A stretch of DNA of 64,000 nucleotides from an uncultured Clostridia bacterium (GTDB taxonomy: Bacteria; Bacillota; Clostridia; Oscillospirales; Oscillospiraceae), in the NCBI GenBank assembly GCA_946412355.1, contig CAMKGX010000001.1, positions 1-64,000 of the forward strand. The letters run 5' to 3'. Positions 55,552-64,000 of the stretch are shown piece after piece (within the stretch, counting starts at the first letter, position 1; every line of letters begins with the position of its first letter). The notes beneath the pieces are model-generated. The model worked only from the letters and a program-made list of their open reading frames with translations. It did not search any database and was not told the DNA's origin. The position numbers and the translations under genes were made by a program.

Positions 55552-56568
55552 TTATGACAGGCGGCGGATGGCCCGCTCTACGGCCTCCCGCTCCTCGCCG
55601 CTGACGATGCCCCACTCCGTCTCCATCAGGCGCAGCACCTCACAGTAGGCGGCGATGGCACCGGGGGCGTCGCCCCGGATCTCGCAGATGTGGGCGATGC
55701 TGGTGGCGCTGTCGGTGAATTTGGGGGAGGGCTGGATGTCCTGGCCCTTGCGATACCATTGGATGGCCCGGTCATATTCCTGGCGCTGGGTGTAGATGTC
55801 GCCCAGGGTGACGGCCCAGCACCACTCCTGCCCCTCCATGGTCTCCAGCGCCTGGAGCTGCGCTTCACATGCTTGCCTGTCACCGGCGGCCTGGGCGATG
55901 AGGTAGCGGTACATGGGAGTGCGGAAGGTGTTGTCTATGGCGGCCAGGGCATTTAGCCATTGGCAGGCCTCCTTAAGACGCCGGTCGTCGATGAGGTTAT
56001 CCAGCAGCCACATGATAGCGGAGCGGTTATCCGGGTGGCGGCGGCAGAAGTCGCCAAACCACTGGATAAGGGCGTGGTGGTTGCGGACGCACCAGTCGGG
56101 CATATAGCTGCCCCAGGCGTTGGCCAACTCGCTGACGGCCTCCTTGTCACCGCCGGTCAGCTCCACCGCCTCCTTGCCGCTTTCCACCGCCAACAGGCGG
56201 TACTGGTCGGCCTGGTGGCTGTAGAGAAGGGTGAGGAGCAGCTTGGACTTGCCGGCATAGGCGGGGTTGTCGCCGATGGTGATAAGCTGCTGAGCGATTT
56301 GACGGGTCTCGGATTCGCTGATGAGACCGCTGTCATAGATATGGTTCTCGATGCGGTCCAACTGCTGGGCCGGGGTCATGGCAAACAACTGGTCGATGGA
56401 AACGCCGAAGAAGATGGCGATTTCCGGCAGAAGCTGCACGTCCGGGACGGTGGTGCCCCGCTCCCATTTGCTGACGGTCTGGGGCGTGACGTGCAGCGCG
56501 TCGGCCAATGCCTCCTGGGTAAGGCCCCGGCCGGTACGAAGGCGGCGAATCTCTTTTCCCATTTCCAT
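55552..56568 (-). CDS. XRE-family regulator with TPR-like C-terminus
   Basis: GKEIRRLRTGRGLTQEALADALHVTPQTVSKWERGTTVPDVQLLPEIAIFFGVSIDQL. Confidence 0.9.
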   Translation of the reverse strand: MEMGKEIRRLRTGRGLTQEALADALHVTPQTVSKWERGTTVPDVQLLPEIAIFFGVSIDQLFAMTPAQQLDRIENHIYDSGLISESETRQIAQQLITIGDNPAYAGKSKLLLTLLYSHQADQYRLLAVESGKEAVELTGGDKEAVSELANAWGSYMPDWCVRNHHALIQWFGDFCRRHPDNRSAIMWLLDNLIDDRRLKEACQWLNALAAIDNTFRTPMYRYLIAQAAGDRQACEAQLQALETMEGQEWCWAVTLGDIYTQRQEYDRAIQWYRKGQDIQPSPKFTDSATSIAHICEIRGDAPGAIAAYCEVLRLMETEWGIVSGEEREAVERAIRRLS

Positions 56569-56683
56569 GGTGTGTTCCTCCTTTTGGGTGTGAGCCTATT
56601 ATAGCAGGCTGCGGGGCGGATGGCCAGCGATTGATGGGGGAGAGGGGTGTCGCGGCGGGCGAGAGGGGGGCTGGCGGAAAAGT

Positions 56684-56717
56684 AAAAAAGCGGGAAGCTG
56701 ACGCTTCCCGCTTTTTC
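56684..56717 (-). terminator. Terminator downstream of rpmF
   Basis: AAAAAAGCGGGAAG-CTGACG-CTTCCCGCTTTTTC. Confidence 0.75.
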
Positions 56718-56726
56718 AGGACAAGA

Positions 56727-56924
56727 TTACTTGCCGGCGGCCACGGACTTGATCTCCTTGACCTGACGGCCGTTATAGGTACCGCACTCGGGGCACATTC
56801 TGTGGGGCAGATGCAGAGCACCGCACTTGGGGCATGCCACCAGAGCGGGAGTTGCCAGCTTCCACACGGAAGAACGTCTCTTATTGCGCCGCTGCTTGGA
56901 TACTTTTCCCTTAGGGACTGCCAT
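56727..56924 (-). CDS. rpmF: 50S ribosomal protein L32
   Basis: MAVPKGKVSKQRRNKRRSSVWKLATPALVACPKCGALHLPHRMCPECGTYNGRQV. Confidence 0.97.
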   Translation of the reverse strand: MAVPKGKVSKQRRNKRRSSVWKLATPALVACPKCGALHLPHRMCPECGTYNGRQVKEIKSVAAGK

Positions 56925-56974
56925 GTTGACACCTCCTTGGCTTTCAACTGCGGATTGCAGTAATAATTACTTCT

Positions 56975-57472
56975 TTATTTGTCCTGCAAAAGCTGGGAGA
57001 GCTTGGCAAGACGGGGGTCTACTTCCTTCTTGCAACGGCAGGGCGCCTCGTTGCGATTGACGCCGCAGCCGGGGCACAGACCTTTGCAGTCCGGCTTGCA
57101 GAGGAACTTTGTGTCCATGTCGAGAATGAACGCCGTACGGGCGAGGTCACCCAGATCCACCTCGTCATGCTCCAGCAGCACGATGTCCTCATCATCGTCA
57201 AACTGGCGCTCCTCCGCGAGAACACAGGAGTAGGCAACCATCTTTTCCTCAGAGAACGGCTCGCAGCAGCGGTCGCAGACACAGTGGAGCGTCGTATGCG
57301 CCGTCAAGTCGCACAGCAGCACACCGGCCTTGTTCCGAATCTGGCCTTCCACATTGACCGGTTCAGATACAGGGCAGGAGCCGCCGAAATCCAGGTCGGA
57401 CAGGTCCAGCGCAAAGCGGAAATCCTGCCGGGATTCGGGCGTGTGCAGCAGCTTGTTGACATTCAAACGCAT
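56975..57472 (-). CDS. YceD/DUF177-family protein
   Basis: HCVCDRCCEPFSEEK ... DLGDLARTAFILDMDTKFLCKPDCKGLCPGCGVNRN; adjacent to rpmF as commonly seen. Confidence 0.93.
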   Translation of the reverse strand: MRLNVNKLLHTPESRQDFRFALDLSDLDFGGSCPVSEPVNVEGQIRNKAGVLLCDLTAHTTLHCVCDRCCEPFSEEKMVAYSCVLAEERQFDDDEDIVLLEHDEVDLGDLARTAFILDMDTKFLCKPDCKGLCPGCGVNRNEAPCRCKKEVDPRLAKLSQLLQDK

Positions 57473-57607
57473 AGTACACCTCGCAATGACACGGGTAGTA
57501 TTATAGAGGATGAGGGGGAGAATGTCAAACATTATTTCACAAATATTTTGACTTTTTTTACAGATACGGGTACAATGTGGGACGAGAACGACGAAAGGGG
57601 CCAGATC

Positions 57608-58564
57608 ATGCGGGAGCTGACGGTGGGAAAGAACGACGCGGGGCAGCGGATTGACCGGTTTGTGGCCAAGGCGCTGCCGCTGCTGCCGGGCGCTCTTTTG
57701 CAGAAATACATCCGCCTCAAGCGCATCAAGTGCAACGGCGGGCGGTGCAAGGGGGAGCAGCGGCTGCGGGAGGGGGACGTGCTGTCGCTGTACATCAACG
57801 ACGAGTTCTTCGACCAGCCCCGGGAGGACAACCTGTTCCTGACGCTGTTTCGCCCCAGCCTGGACATTGTATATGAGGACGAAAACCTGCTGATCCTCAA
57901 CAAGCGGCCGGGGCTGGTGGTACACGCCGACGAGACGGAGAAGGTGAACACCCTCATCAACCACATCCAGGCGTATCTCTACCAGAAGCGGGAGTGGAAC
58001 CCTCGGTGGGAAAACGCCTTTACCCCGGCCCTGTGCAACCGCATTGACCGCAACACCGGCGGCATGGTGATTGCCGCCAAGAACGCCGAGACGCTGCGGA
58101 TCATCAACGAGAAAATCCGTGACCGGGAGATCGACAAGCGGTATCTTTGCATCACGGTGGGCCATCCCCGGCCGGAGAAGGGGAAAATCGAGTGCTTTCT
58201 GGTGAAGGACGAGAAGAAAAAAGAGGTGCAGGTGTACCATAAGCCGGTGCCGGGGGGCAAGACGGCGGTGACGTACTATCAGACCCTGGAGAGCCGGGGC
58301 GAGCTGAGCCTGGTGGAGGTGGGGCTGGAGACGGGCCGCACCCACCAGATCCGGGCCAGCTTTGCCGACAAAGGCTGGCCCCTGCTGGGGGACGGCAAGT
58401 ACGGCCGGGGGGACGTGAACCGCCGCTACGGCGAGACGCGGCAGGCGCTGTACGCCTACCGGCTCACCTTTGATTTCCCCACCGACGCGGGGATTTTGAC
58501 GTATCTGAAGGGCCGCACCTTTGCGGTGGACGACGTGCCGTTCCGGGCTAAATATTTCGGATGA
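57608..58564 (+). CDS. RluA-family pseudouridine synthase
   Basis: VYEDENLLILNKRPGLVVHAD; CNRIDRNTGGMVIAAKN; LETGRTHQIRASF. Confidence 0.95.
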   Translation: MRELTVGKNDAGQRIDRFVAKALPLLPGALLQKYIRLKRIKCNGGRCKGEQRLREGDVLSLYINDEFFDQPREDNLFLTLFRPSLDIVYEDENLLILNKRPGLVVHADETEKVNTLINHIQAYLYQKREWNPRWENAFTPALCNRIDRNTGGMVIAAKNAETLRIINEKIRDREIDKRYLCITVGHPRPEKGKIECFLVKDEKKKEVQVYHKPVPGGKTAVTYYQTLESRGELSLVEVGLETGRTHQIRASFADKGWPLLGDGKYGRGDVNRRYGETRQALYAYRLTFDFPTDAGILTYLKGRTFAVDDVPFRAKYFG

Positions 58565-58665
58565 AAAATCGCTCCGTTTTGGGGCGATTTTTTCGTGAAT
58601 AGCATTGACATTTCCCGCCATTTTATATATAGTAAACGCGGCCAAATTTCAACGAACATAATACA

Positions 58666-58704
58666 GGCTCGGAGGGGACGCGGCGACGTGTGCCCCATGG
58701 AGCC
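58666..58704 (+). promoter_or_regulatory. Possible structured leader upstream of potA
   Basis: Nested helices GGCTC/GAGCC and GGGG/CCCC within a ~130-nt leader. Confidence 0.3.
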
Positions 58705-58756
58705 CCCGGTTTGACAGAGAGAAGAGGTACATTTTTTTACGAACGGGGGAGGATAA

Positions 58757-59893
58757 ATGTCCAAAGAGTTGATTCGCCTGCACGACCTTTGCATGGCGTT
58801 TGACGACGAGCTGGTTCTCGACCACATCAATCTGTATATCAACGATTCTGAATTCCTCACACTTCTGGGCCCCAGCGGCTGTGGCAAGACCACGACGCTG
58901 AGGATTATTGGCGGTTTCACGACACCTACGTCGGGAGACGTCACCTTTGACGGTGTGAGGATTAATGATGTGCCGCCCCATAAGCGGCAGATTAACACCG
59001 TGTTCCAGAAGTATGCGCTGTTCCCCCATCTGGACGTGTTTGAAAACGTGGCCTTCGGCCTGCGCATCGCCAAGGTGCCGGAGGCGGAGGTGACGGAGCG
59101 TGTCACCGAGATGCTGGAGGTGGTGAGCCTGAAGGGCTTTGAGCGCCGCCGCATTGACCAGCTCTCCGGCGGTCAGCAGCAGCGGGTGGCCATTGCCCGG
59201 GCGCTGGTGAACCGGCCCAAGGTGCTGCTGCTGGACGAGCCCCTGGGCGCGCTGGACCTGCGGCTGCGCAAGGATATGCAGATCGAGCTCAAGCGCATTC
59301 AGCAGCAGATGGGCATCACGTTCATCTACGTGACCCACGACCAGGAAGAGGCGCTGACCATGTCCGACACCGTGGTGGTGATGGACAAGGGCCGCATCCA
59401 GCAGATCGGCACTCCCGAGGACATTTACAACGAGCCGAAGAACGCCTTTGTGGCGGACTTTATCGGCGAGTCCAATATTTTGAACGGCACCATGGTCCGG
59501 GACGGCGTGGTGCGGATGTACCGCAGGGAGTTCCCCTGCGTGGACGGCGGCTTTGCGCCCAATGAGCCGGTGGACGTGGTGATCCGGCCCGAGGACATCG
59601 ACATTGTGCCGGTGGAGCAGGGCCAACTGGTGGGCACCGTCACCAACGTGACCTTCAAGGGCATGCAGTATGACATCATCGTGGACCTGGGCGGCTTCAA
59701 GTGGCTGATCCAGACCACGGATCATTCGCCGGTGGGCGCGCAGGTGGGGGTGAAGATCGATCCCGAGGGCTTCCACATTATGAAGAAGAGCGAATATTCC
59801 GGTATGTTCGGCGACTATTCCTCCTACTCCGAGGAGTATGAGGAGCTGGGCGCCGCCGCGCCGGATGAGGAGGAGAGCGGGGATGAAGAATAA
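58757..59893 (+). CDS. potA: Spermidine/putrescine ABC transporter ATP-binding protein
   Basis: [58 protein letters not shown]. Confidence 0.95.
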   Translation: MSKELIRLHDLCMAFDDELVLDHINLYINDSEFLTLLGPSGCGKTTTLRIIGGFTTPTSGDVTFDGVRINDVPPHKRQINTVFQKYALFPHLDVFENVAFGLRIAKVPEAEVTERVTEMLEVVSLKGFERRRIDQLSGGQQQRVAIARALVNRPKVLLLDEPLGALDLRLRKDMQIELKRIQQQMGITFIYVTHDQEEALTMSDTVVVMDKGRIQQIGTPEDIYNEPKNAFVADFIGESNILNGTMVRDGVVRMYRREFPCVDGGFAPNEPVDVVIRPEDIDIVPVEQGQLVGTVTNVTFKGMQYDIIVDLGGFKWLIQTTDHSPVGAQVGVKIDPEGFHIMKKSEYSGMFGDYSSYSEEYEELGAAAPDEEESGDEE

Positions 59894-60737
59894 GCTCTCC
59901 CGGTTCGCCGTGCCCTACGTGGTGTGGATGGCCATTTTCGTGGTGGCGCCCATCGTCATCATGGTCATCTACGCCTTCCAGGATGCCGCCGGCGGCTTTA
60001 CCCTGGGCAATTTTGTGAAGATGGGCGGCTACGGCGAGGTGTTCGTCCGCTCGTTTAAGCTGGCCATCATCGCCACCATTATCTGCCTGCTGGTGGGCTA
60101 TCCCGTCAGCTACTGGATGAGCCGGGAAAAGGCGTCGTTCCAGCGGGTGGCCATGGTGTTGATCATGCTGCCCATGTGGATGAACTTCCTGCTGCGCACC
60201 TATAGCTGGATGACCATTCTGGAGAACAACGGCCTTTTGAACCAGTTTTTCCAGAAAATCGGCCTCATTTCCCTTTATAACAATCTGACCGGCAGCGACC
60301 TGGCCTATTTCCCCATGATGAACACCCAGGGCGCTGTGGTGCTGGGCATGGTGTACAACTACCTGCCCTTTATGATCCTGCCCATCTACTCCGTCATTGT
60401 GAAGCTGGACTACTCCCTTTTGGAGGCGGCCCGGGACCTGGGGGCCAACTCCGTGACAGTGTTCCGCAAGGTGATTCTGCCCCTGAGCCTGCCCGGCGTG
60501 CTCAGCGGCATCACTATGGTGTTCGTGCCGTCGGTGTCCACCTTTGCCATCTCCCAGATGCTGGGCGGCGGCACGGAGATGCTGCTGGGCGACCTGATCG
60601 AGCGGCAGTTCCTGGGCGGCGCCTACAACCCCCAGCTGGGCGCGGCCATCAGCCTGGTGATGATGATCATCGTGGTGGTGTGCATGCTGGTGATGAATCG
60701 CTTCGGTGAGGGCGAGGAACAGGCGGTGATGCTATGA
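59883..60737 (+). CDS. potB: Spermidine/putrescine ABC transporter permease
   Basis: Polytopic; [52 protein letters not shown]. Confidence 0.93.
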   Translation: MKNKLSRFAVPYVVWMAIFVVAPIVIMVIYAFQDAAGGFTLGNFVKMGGYGEVFVRSFKLAIIATIICLLVGYPVSYWMSREKASFQRVAMVLIMLPMWMNFLLRTYSWMTILENNGLLNQFFQKIGLISLYNNLTGSDLAYFPMMNTQGAVVLGMVYNYLPFMILPIYSVIVKLDYSLLEAARDLGANSVTVFRKVILPLSLPGVLSGITMVFVPSVSTFAISQMLGGGTEMLLGDLIERQFLGGAYNPQLGAAISLVMMIIVVVCMLVMNRFGEGEEQAVML

Positions 60738-62731
60738 AGAGACAGCAGCCCAACGGCTTTTTCAACCGCTTTTTGATGGCGCTGGTGGCGCTGTTCCTGT
60801 ATGCGCCCATTTTTATCCTGATTATTTTCTCCTTTAACGAGGGCACCAGCTCCAGCGTGTGGAAGGGCTTCTCCCTCCACTGGTACGGACAGCTGTTCCA
60901 CAACCAGATCATCATGCGCAGCGTGTACATCACGCTGCTGGTGAGCCTGCTGGCCACGGTGATCGCCACCATCGCGGGCACCTTCGCCGCCATCGGATTT
61001 TACGCCATGCGCCGCAGACGGCGGGACGCGTTGATGGCGGTGAACAACATCCCCATGATGAACGCCGATATTGTCACCGGCGTCAGCCTGGCGCTGCTGT
61101 TTGTGGTGTTCTTCAATGGGTGGAGCAGCTTTGCCGGGTGGGTCAACTCCTGGCAGAGCGCCGTGGTGCTGCCCGAAAAGCTGTCCATGGGCTTCGGCAC
61201 GCTGCTGATTGCCCACGTGATGTTCAACATCCCCTACGTCATTCTGTCCGTGGGCCCCAAGCTGCGGCAGATGGACCGGAACCTGGTGGACGCGGCCCAG
61301 GACCTGGGCTGCACCTGGATGCAGGCGTTCTGGAAGGTGATTATCCCCGAGATCAAGCCCGGCATCGTGTCCGGCGCGCTGACGGCTTTCACCATGTCCA
61401 TCGACGACTTCATCATCTCCTACTTTACCGCCGGCTCCAGCACGTCCACCCTGGCCATGACCATCTACGGCATGACCAAGAAGCGTGTCAGCCCGGAGAT
61501 CAACGCCATTTCCACGCTGCTGTTCGTGACGGTGCTGCTGCTGTTGGCCATCGTCAACATTCGTGAGGCCAGCATGGAGCGGCAGCCGGATCGTCGCCGC
61601 CCGGCGGCTGCGGCGCCCAATTTCACCAGGAGCTCCGACGGCAAGATGCCCGTTTGGATGCGGGTGGTGGCCGGTGCCGTGGGTTGCGGACTGCTGGCGA
61701 TGCTGATCATCTCCGGCCGCAGCGCCAACGCACGGCCTGTGGTGAACGTGTGCTCCTGGGGCGAGTATATCGACGAGGAGCTGATTACCGAGTTTGAGGA
61801 GACCACCGGCATCCACGTCAACTACCAGACCGCCGAGAGCAACGAGGCGCTGTACAGCCTGATCGCCATGGGCGGCGCCGACTTCGACGTGATCGTGCCC
61901 TCCGACTATATGATCGCCCGCCTCATTGAGGAGGACCGTCTGGCGGAGCTGGACTACGACAACATTCCCAACTTCCAGCTCATCGGGGAGCAGTTCACCC
62001 ATTTGAGCTACGACCCGGAGAACAAGTACACCGTGCCCTATACCTGGGGCAGTCTGGGCATCATTTACAACGAGACCATGGTGGACGAGCCCATTACCAG
62101 CTGGGACGCCATGTTTGACCCCAAGTATGCCGGCCAGGTGCTGATGATCAACAACTCCCGCGATGCCCTGGCGGCGGCGCTGCTGGACCTGGGCTACGAC
62201 ATCAACACCACCGACGAGCAGCAGCTCACCGAGGCGTTCCAGCTTTTGAAGGACGCCAAGGACAGCGGCGTGTACCAGGCCTTCGTGATGGACCAGGTGT
62301 TCCAGAAGATGGAGGGCGGCAACGCGGCCATCGCCATGTATTACGCCGGCGACTACCTCACCATGCTGGAGAACAACGAGGATTTGCGGTACGTGGTGCC
62401 GGAGGAGGGCTCCAACTGGTTTGTGGACGCCATGTGCGTGCTGAAAACCAGCCAGCACAAGCGGGAGGCCGAGGCGTGGATCAACTTCATCGCCTCCACC
62501 GAATCCAACCTGGCCAACATGGACTATATCTGGTACGCCTCTCCCAACGCCGAGGCGCTGGAGCAGTACCCGGATTACTATCTGGAGCTGTATGAGGAGG
62601 AGCTGGACCAGGAGATTTACGACATCATGGCCCTGCCCGACGAGGAGCGGGAGCGCTGCACGCTGTATATCAACCTGCCCCCGGAGACCCTGGCGCTGTA
62701 TAACGACCTGTGGAACCGACTGGGCGTGTAA
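60734..62731 (+). CDS. Fused permease (PotC) - solute-binding protein (PotD)
   Basis: N-terminal PotC permease (EAA loop MDRNLVDAAQDLGCTWMQAFWKVIIPEIKPGIVSG), then TM and PotD-like VNVCSWGEYIDEELITEFEETTGIHVNYQTAESNEALYSLI. Confidence 0.93.
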   Translation: MKRQQPNGFFNRFLMALVALFLYAPIFILIIFSFNEGTSSSVWKGFSLHWYGQLFHNQIIMRSVYITLLVSLLATVIATIAGTFAAIGFYAMRRRRRDALMAVNNIPMMNADIVTGVSLALLFVVFFNGWSSFAGWVNSWQSAVVLPEKLSMGFGTLLIAHVMFNIPYVILSVGPKLRQMDRNLVDAAQDLGCTWMQAFWKVIIPEIKPGIVSGALTAFTMSIDDFIISYFTAGSSTSTLAMTIYGMTKKRVSPEINAISTLLFVTVLLLLAIVNIREASMERQPDRRRPAAAAPNFTRSSDGKMPVWMRVVAGAVGCGLLAMLIISGRSANARPVVNVCSWGEYIDEELITEFEETTGIHVNYQTAESNEALYSLIAMGGADFDVIVPSDYMIARLIEEDRLAELDYDNIPNFQLIGEQFTHLSYDPENKYTVPYTWGSLGIIYNETMVDEPITSWDAMFDPKYAGQVLMINNSRDALAAALLDLGYDINTTDEQQLTEAFQLLKDAKDSGVYQAFVMDQVFQKMEGGNAAIAMYYAGDYLTMLENNEDLRYVVPEEGSNWFVDAMCVLKTSQHKREAEAWINFIASTESNLANMDYIWYASPNAEALEQYPDYYLELYEEELDQEIYDIMALPDEERERCTLYINLPPETLALYNDLWNRLGV

Positions 62732-62741
62732 GGAGCGAAGC

Positions 62742-63137
62742 ATGATTACCATTGGCATGACCCATACCGTGACGCGCACCGTCACCCCCGATATGACCGC
62801 CCGGGCCGTCGGTTCCGGGGCGCTGGAGGTGCTGGGCACCCCGTTTATGCTGGGGCTGATGGAGTGCGCCGCCATGGAATGCGTCCGGGGAGAGCTGCCG
62901 CCCGAGCGGGGCACCGTGGGTGTGGAGATCGCCGCCACCCATGTGGCGCCCACCCCGGTGGGCATGACCATCCGGGCCACGGCGGAGGTGACAGGCGTGT
63001 CGGAAAACGGCAAGATGATTACCTTTAAGGTGACTGCCCGGGACGACGCCGGCCTCATCGGCGAGGGCACCCACACCAGGGCCGTGATCCACAACCAGCG
63101 GTTTCTGGACAAGTGCAACGCAAAGCTGCACGGCTGA
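62742..63137 (+). CDS. Thioesterase-superfamily (FlK-like) protein
   Basis: GSGALEVLGTPFMLGLMECAAMECVRGEL ... GVEIAATHVAPTPVGMTIRATAEV ... THTRAVIHNQRF. Confidence 0.85.
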   Translation: MITIGMTHTVTRTVTPDMTARAVGSGALEVLGTPFMLGLMECAAMECVRGELPPERGTVGVEIAATHVAPTPVGMTIRATAEVTGVSENGKMITFKVTARDDAGLIGEGTHTRAVIHNQRFLDKCNAKLHG

Positions 63138-63147
63138 TACTTTGAAA

Positions 63148-63405
63148 AATCCCGCCCTTTGGGGCGGGATTTTCAGATTGTCAAAAAAGCATCGCAGATT
63201 TCGCGCCCGCAGGCGCGAACCATTGCAATCCGAAAAAACTGACGGCGTGTACGTCAGTTTTTTCACTTCTCAGGCTACGAAGTGTGCGAATAGTGCGCCG
63301 GAGGCGCACTATTCGTGCGCGCAGTAGACTGAAATCCCATTGTCAAAAAACGGCATAGCCGTTTTTTGACAGGCTCAATCCCGCCCCTCGGGGCGGGATT
63401 TTTTG
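63148..63405. repeat. Intergenic cluster of about six palindromic hairpins
   Basis: AATCCCGCCCTTTGGGGCGGGATT; TCGCGCCCGCAGGCGCGA; AAAAAACTGACGGCGTGTACGTCAGTTTTTT; AATAGTGCGCCGGAGGCGCACTATT; TGTCAAAAAACGGCATAGCCGTTTTTTGACA; AATCCCGCCCCTCGGGGCGGGATT. Confidence 0.8.
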
Positions 63406-63496
63406 GCGGTGATGGGCCTTTGGCGGGCAAGAGGACTTGCCCCGGGTGGGGAGATTTGGTATAATCAATCATTAAGTGCAAAGGGAGGGCGAGACT

Positions 63497-64000
63497 GTGC
63501 GGCTGCTGGCTACCATCGCGTTCTCCTTTTCCGGGGCAGTGCTGCTGTGGGCGCTGCTGCCGTCCGGCGGGTGGACGCTGTGGTGCGCCGCCGCTCTGGT
63601 GCCGGTGGGCTTGCTGTTTCTGCGGTGGCGGCAGCGAAAATGGGCCCGGTTTATCACCGTCATCGCCCTGTCGGCCGCCGTGGGGCTATGCTACTGCGTG
63701 GGGTACGACGCGGTGCGCTGCGCGCCGGTGCGGCAGCGCTGCGACGGCGAGGTAAATCCCTTTGCCGCCACGGTATGGGACTGGCCCCAGGAGACGGCCT
63801 ACGGCGCGAAAGTGACCGTGATGTTAGAGGGGCAAAAGGGCGTCAAGGCAGTGTATTACGGCGACGATTCCGCACTTTCGCTGCGGCCCGGCAACCGCAT
63901 TGCCGGTGACGCCCGGTGGCAGGACGCCGGGCGGATACAGGACAGCGACGTGACCACCTTTACCGCCAGAGGCGTTTTTGTCTTGCTGTACGGCAAGGGG
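63497..64000 (+). CDS. ComEC/Rec2-like protein, N-terminal part (runs off right edge)
   Basis: GTG start; hydrophobic N-terminus VRLLATIAFSFSGAVLLWALLPSGGWTLWCAAALVPVGLLFL followed by DUF4131-like beta domain. Frame read directly; absent from ORF track. Confidence 0.5.
   Translation, partial: MRLLATIAFSFSGAVLLWALLPSGGWTLWCAAALVPVGLLFLRWRQRKWARFITVIALSAAVGLCYCVGYDAVRCAPVRQRCDGEVNPFAATVWDWPQETAYGAKVTVMLEGQKGVKAVYYGDDSALSLRPGNRIAGDARWQDAGRIQDSDVTTFTARGVFVLLYGKG

Noticed and set aside
60623-63118. 831-aa minus-strand ORF
   Set aside because: Antisense to potB/potCD; no domain features, shadow ORF.

Overview
Bacterial DNA, probably a spore-forming gut Firmicute of the Clostridia (spoIIR, addAB, rqcH, mrnC and potABCD are present). 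Three zones are visible. (1) 1-12101 is an accessory/integrative zone: SLOG-type protein, XRE regulator, AbiEii-type toxin-antitoxin pair, DnaB-like ATPase, DUF4116-like ORF, PD-(D/E)XK nuclease, and decayed fragments of CHAP and DUF2779 genes. It ends in a compact 3,360-bp integrated element (8742-12101) bounded by perfect 45-bp repeats of the 3' half of a tRNA-Ala(GGC). The element encodes a tyrosine integrase, an excisionase, a Rep with the full CRESS-DNA (circovirus/geminivirus-like) HUH endonuclease + SF3 helicase motif set, and a small RHH-like protein. Just upstream of rep is a perfect 9-bp stem-loop that displays the nonanucleotide TAGTATTAC on the rep strand, a strong candidate rolling-circle origin. 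(2) 12283-29606 is an unusual paralogous cluster: a regulator with two HTH domains, repeated zinc-ribbon/multi-TM proteins paired with giant secreted or anchored proteins (1492 aa, 1044 aa and a ~994-aa lipoprotein), a 138-bp perfect repeat covering the RBS and N-terminus of two zinc-ribbon genes, a truncated zinc-ribbon start, and an apparent C-terminal tip exchange that left an orphan fragment. (3) 30048-64000 is mostly ordinary chromosomal housekeeping. It also contains a hairpin that masks the Shine-Dalgarno of a 31-aa ORF and a dense cluster of palindromes at 63148-63405. All calls come from reading the sequence and supplied ORFs; no database search was run.
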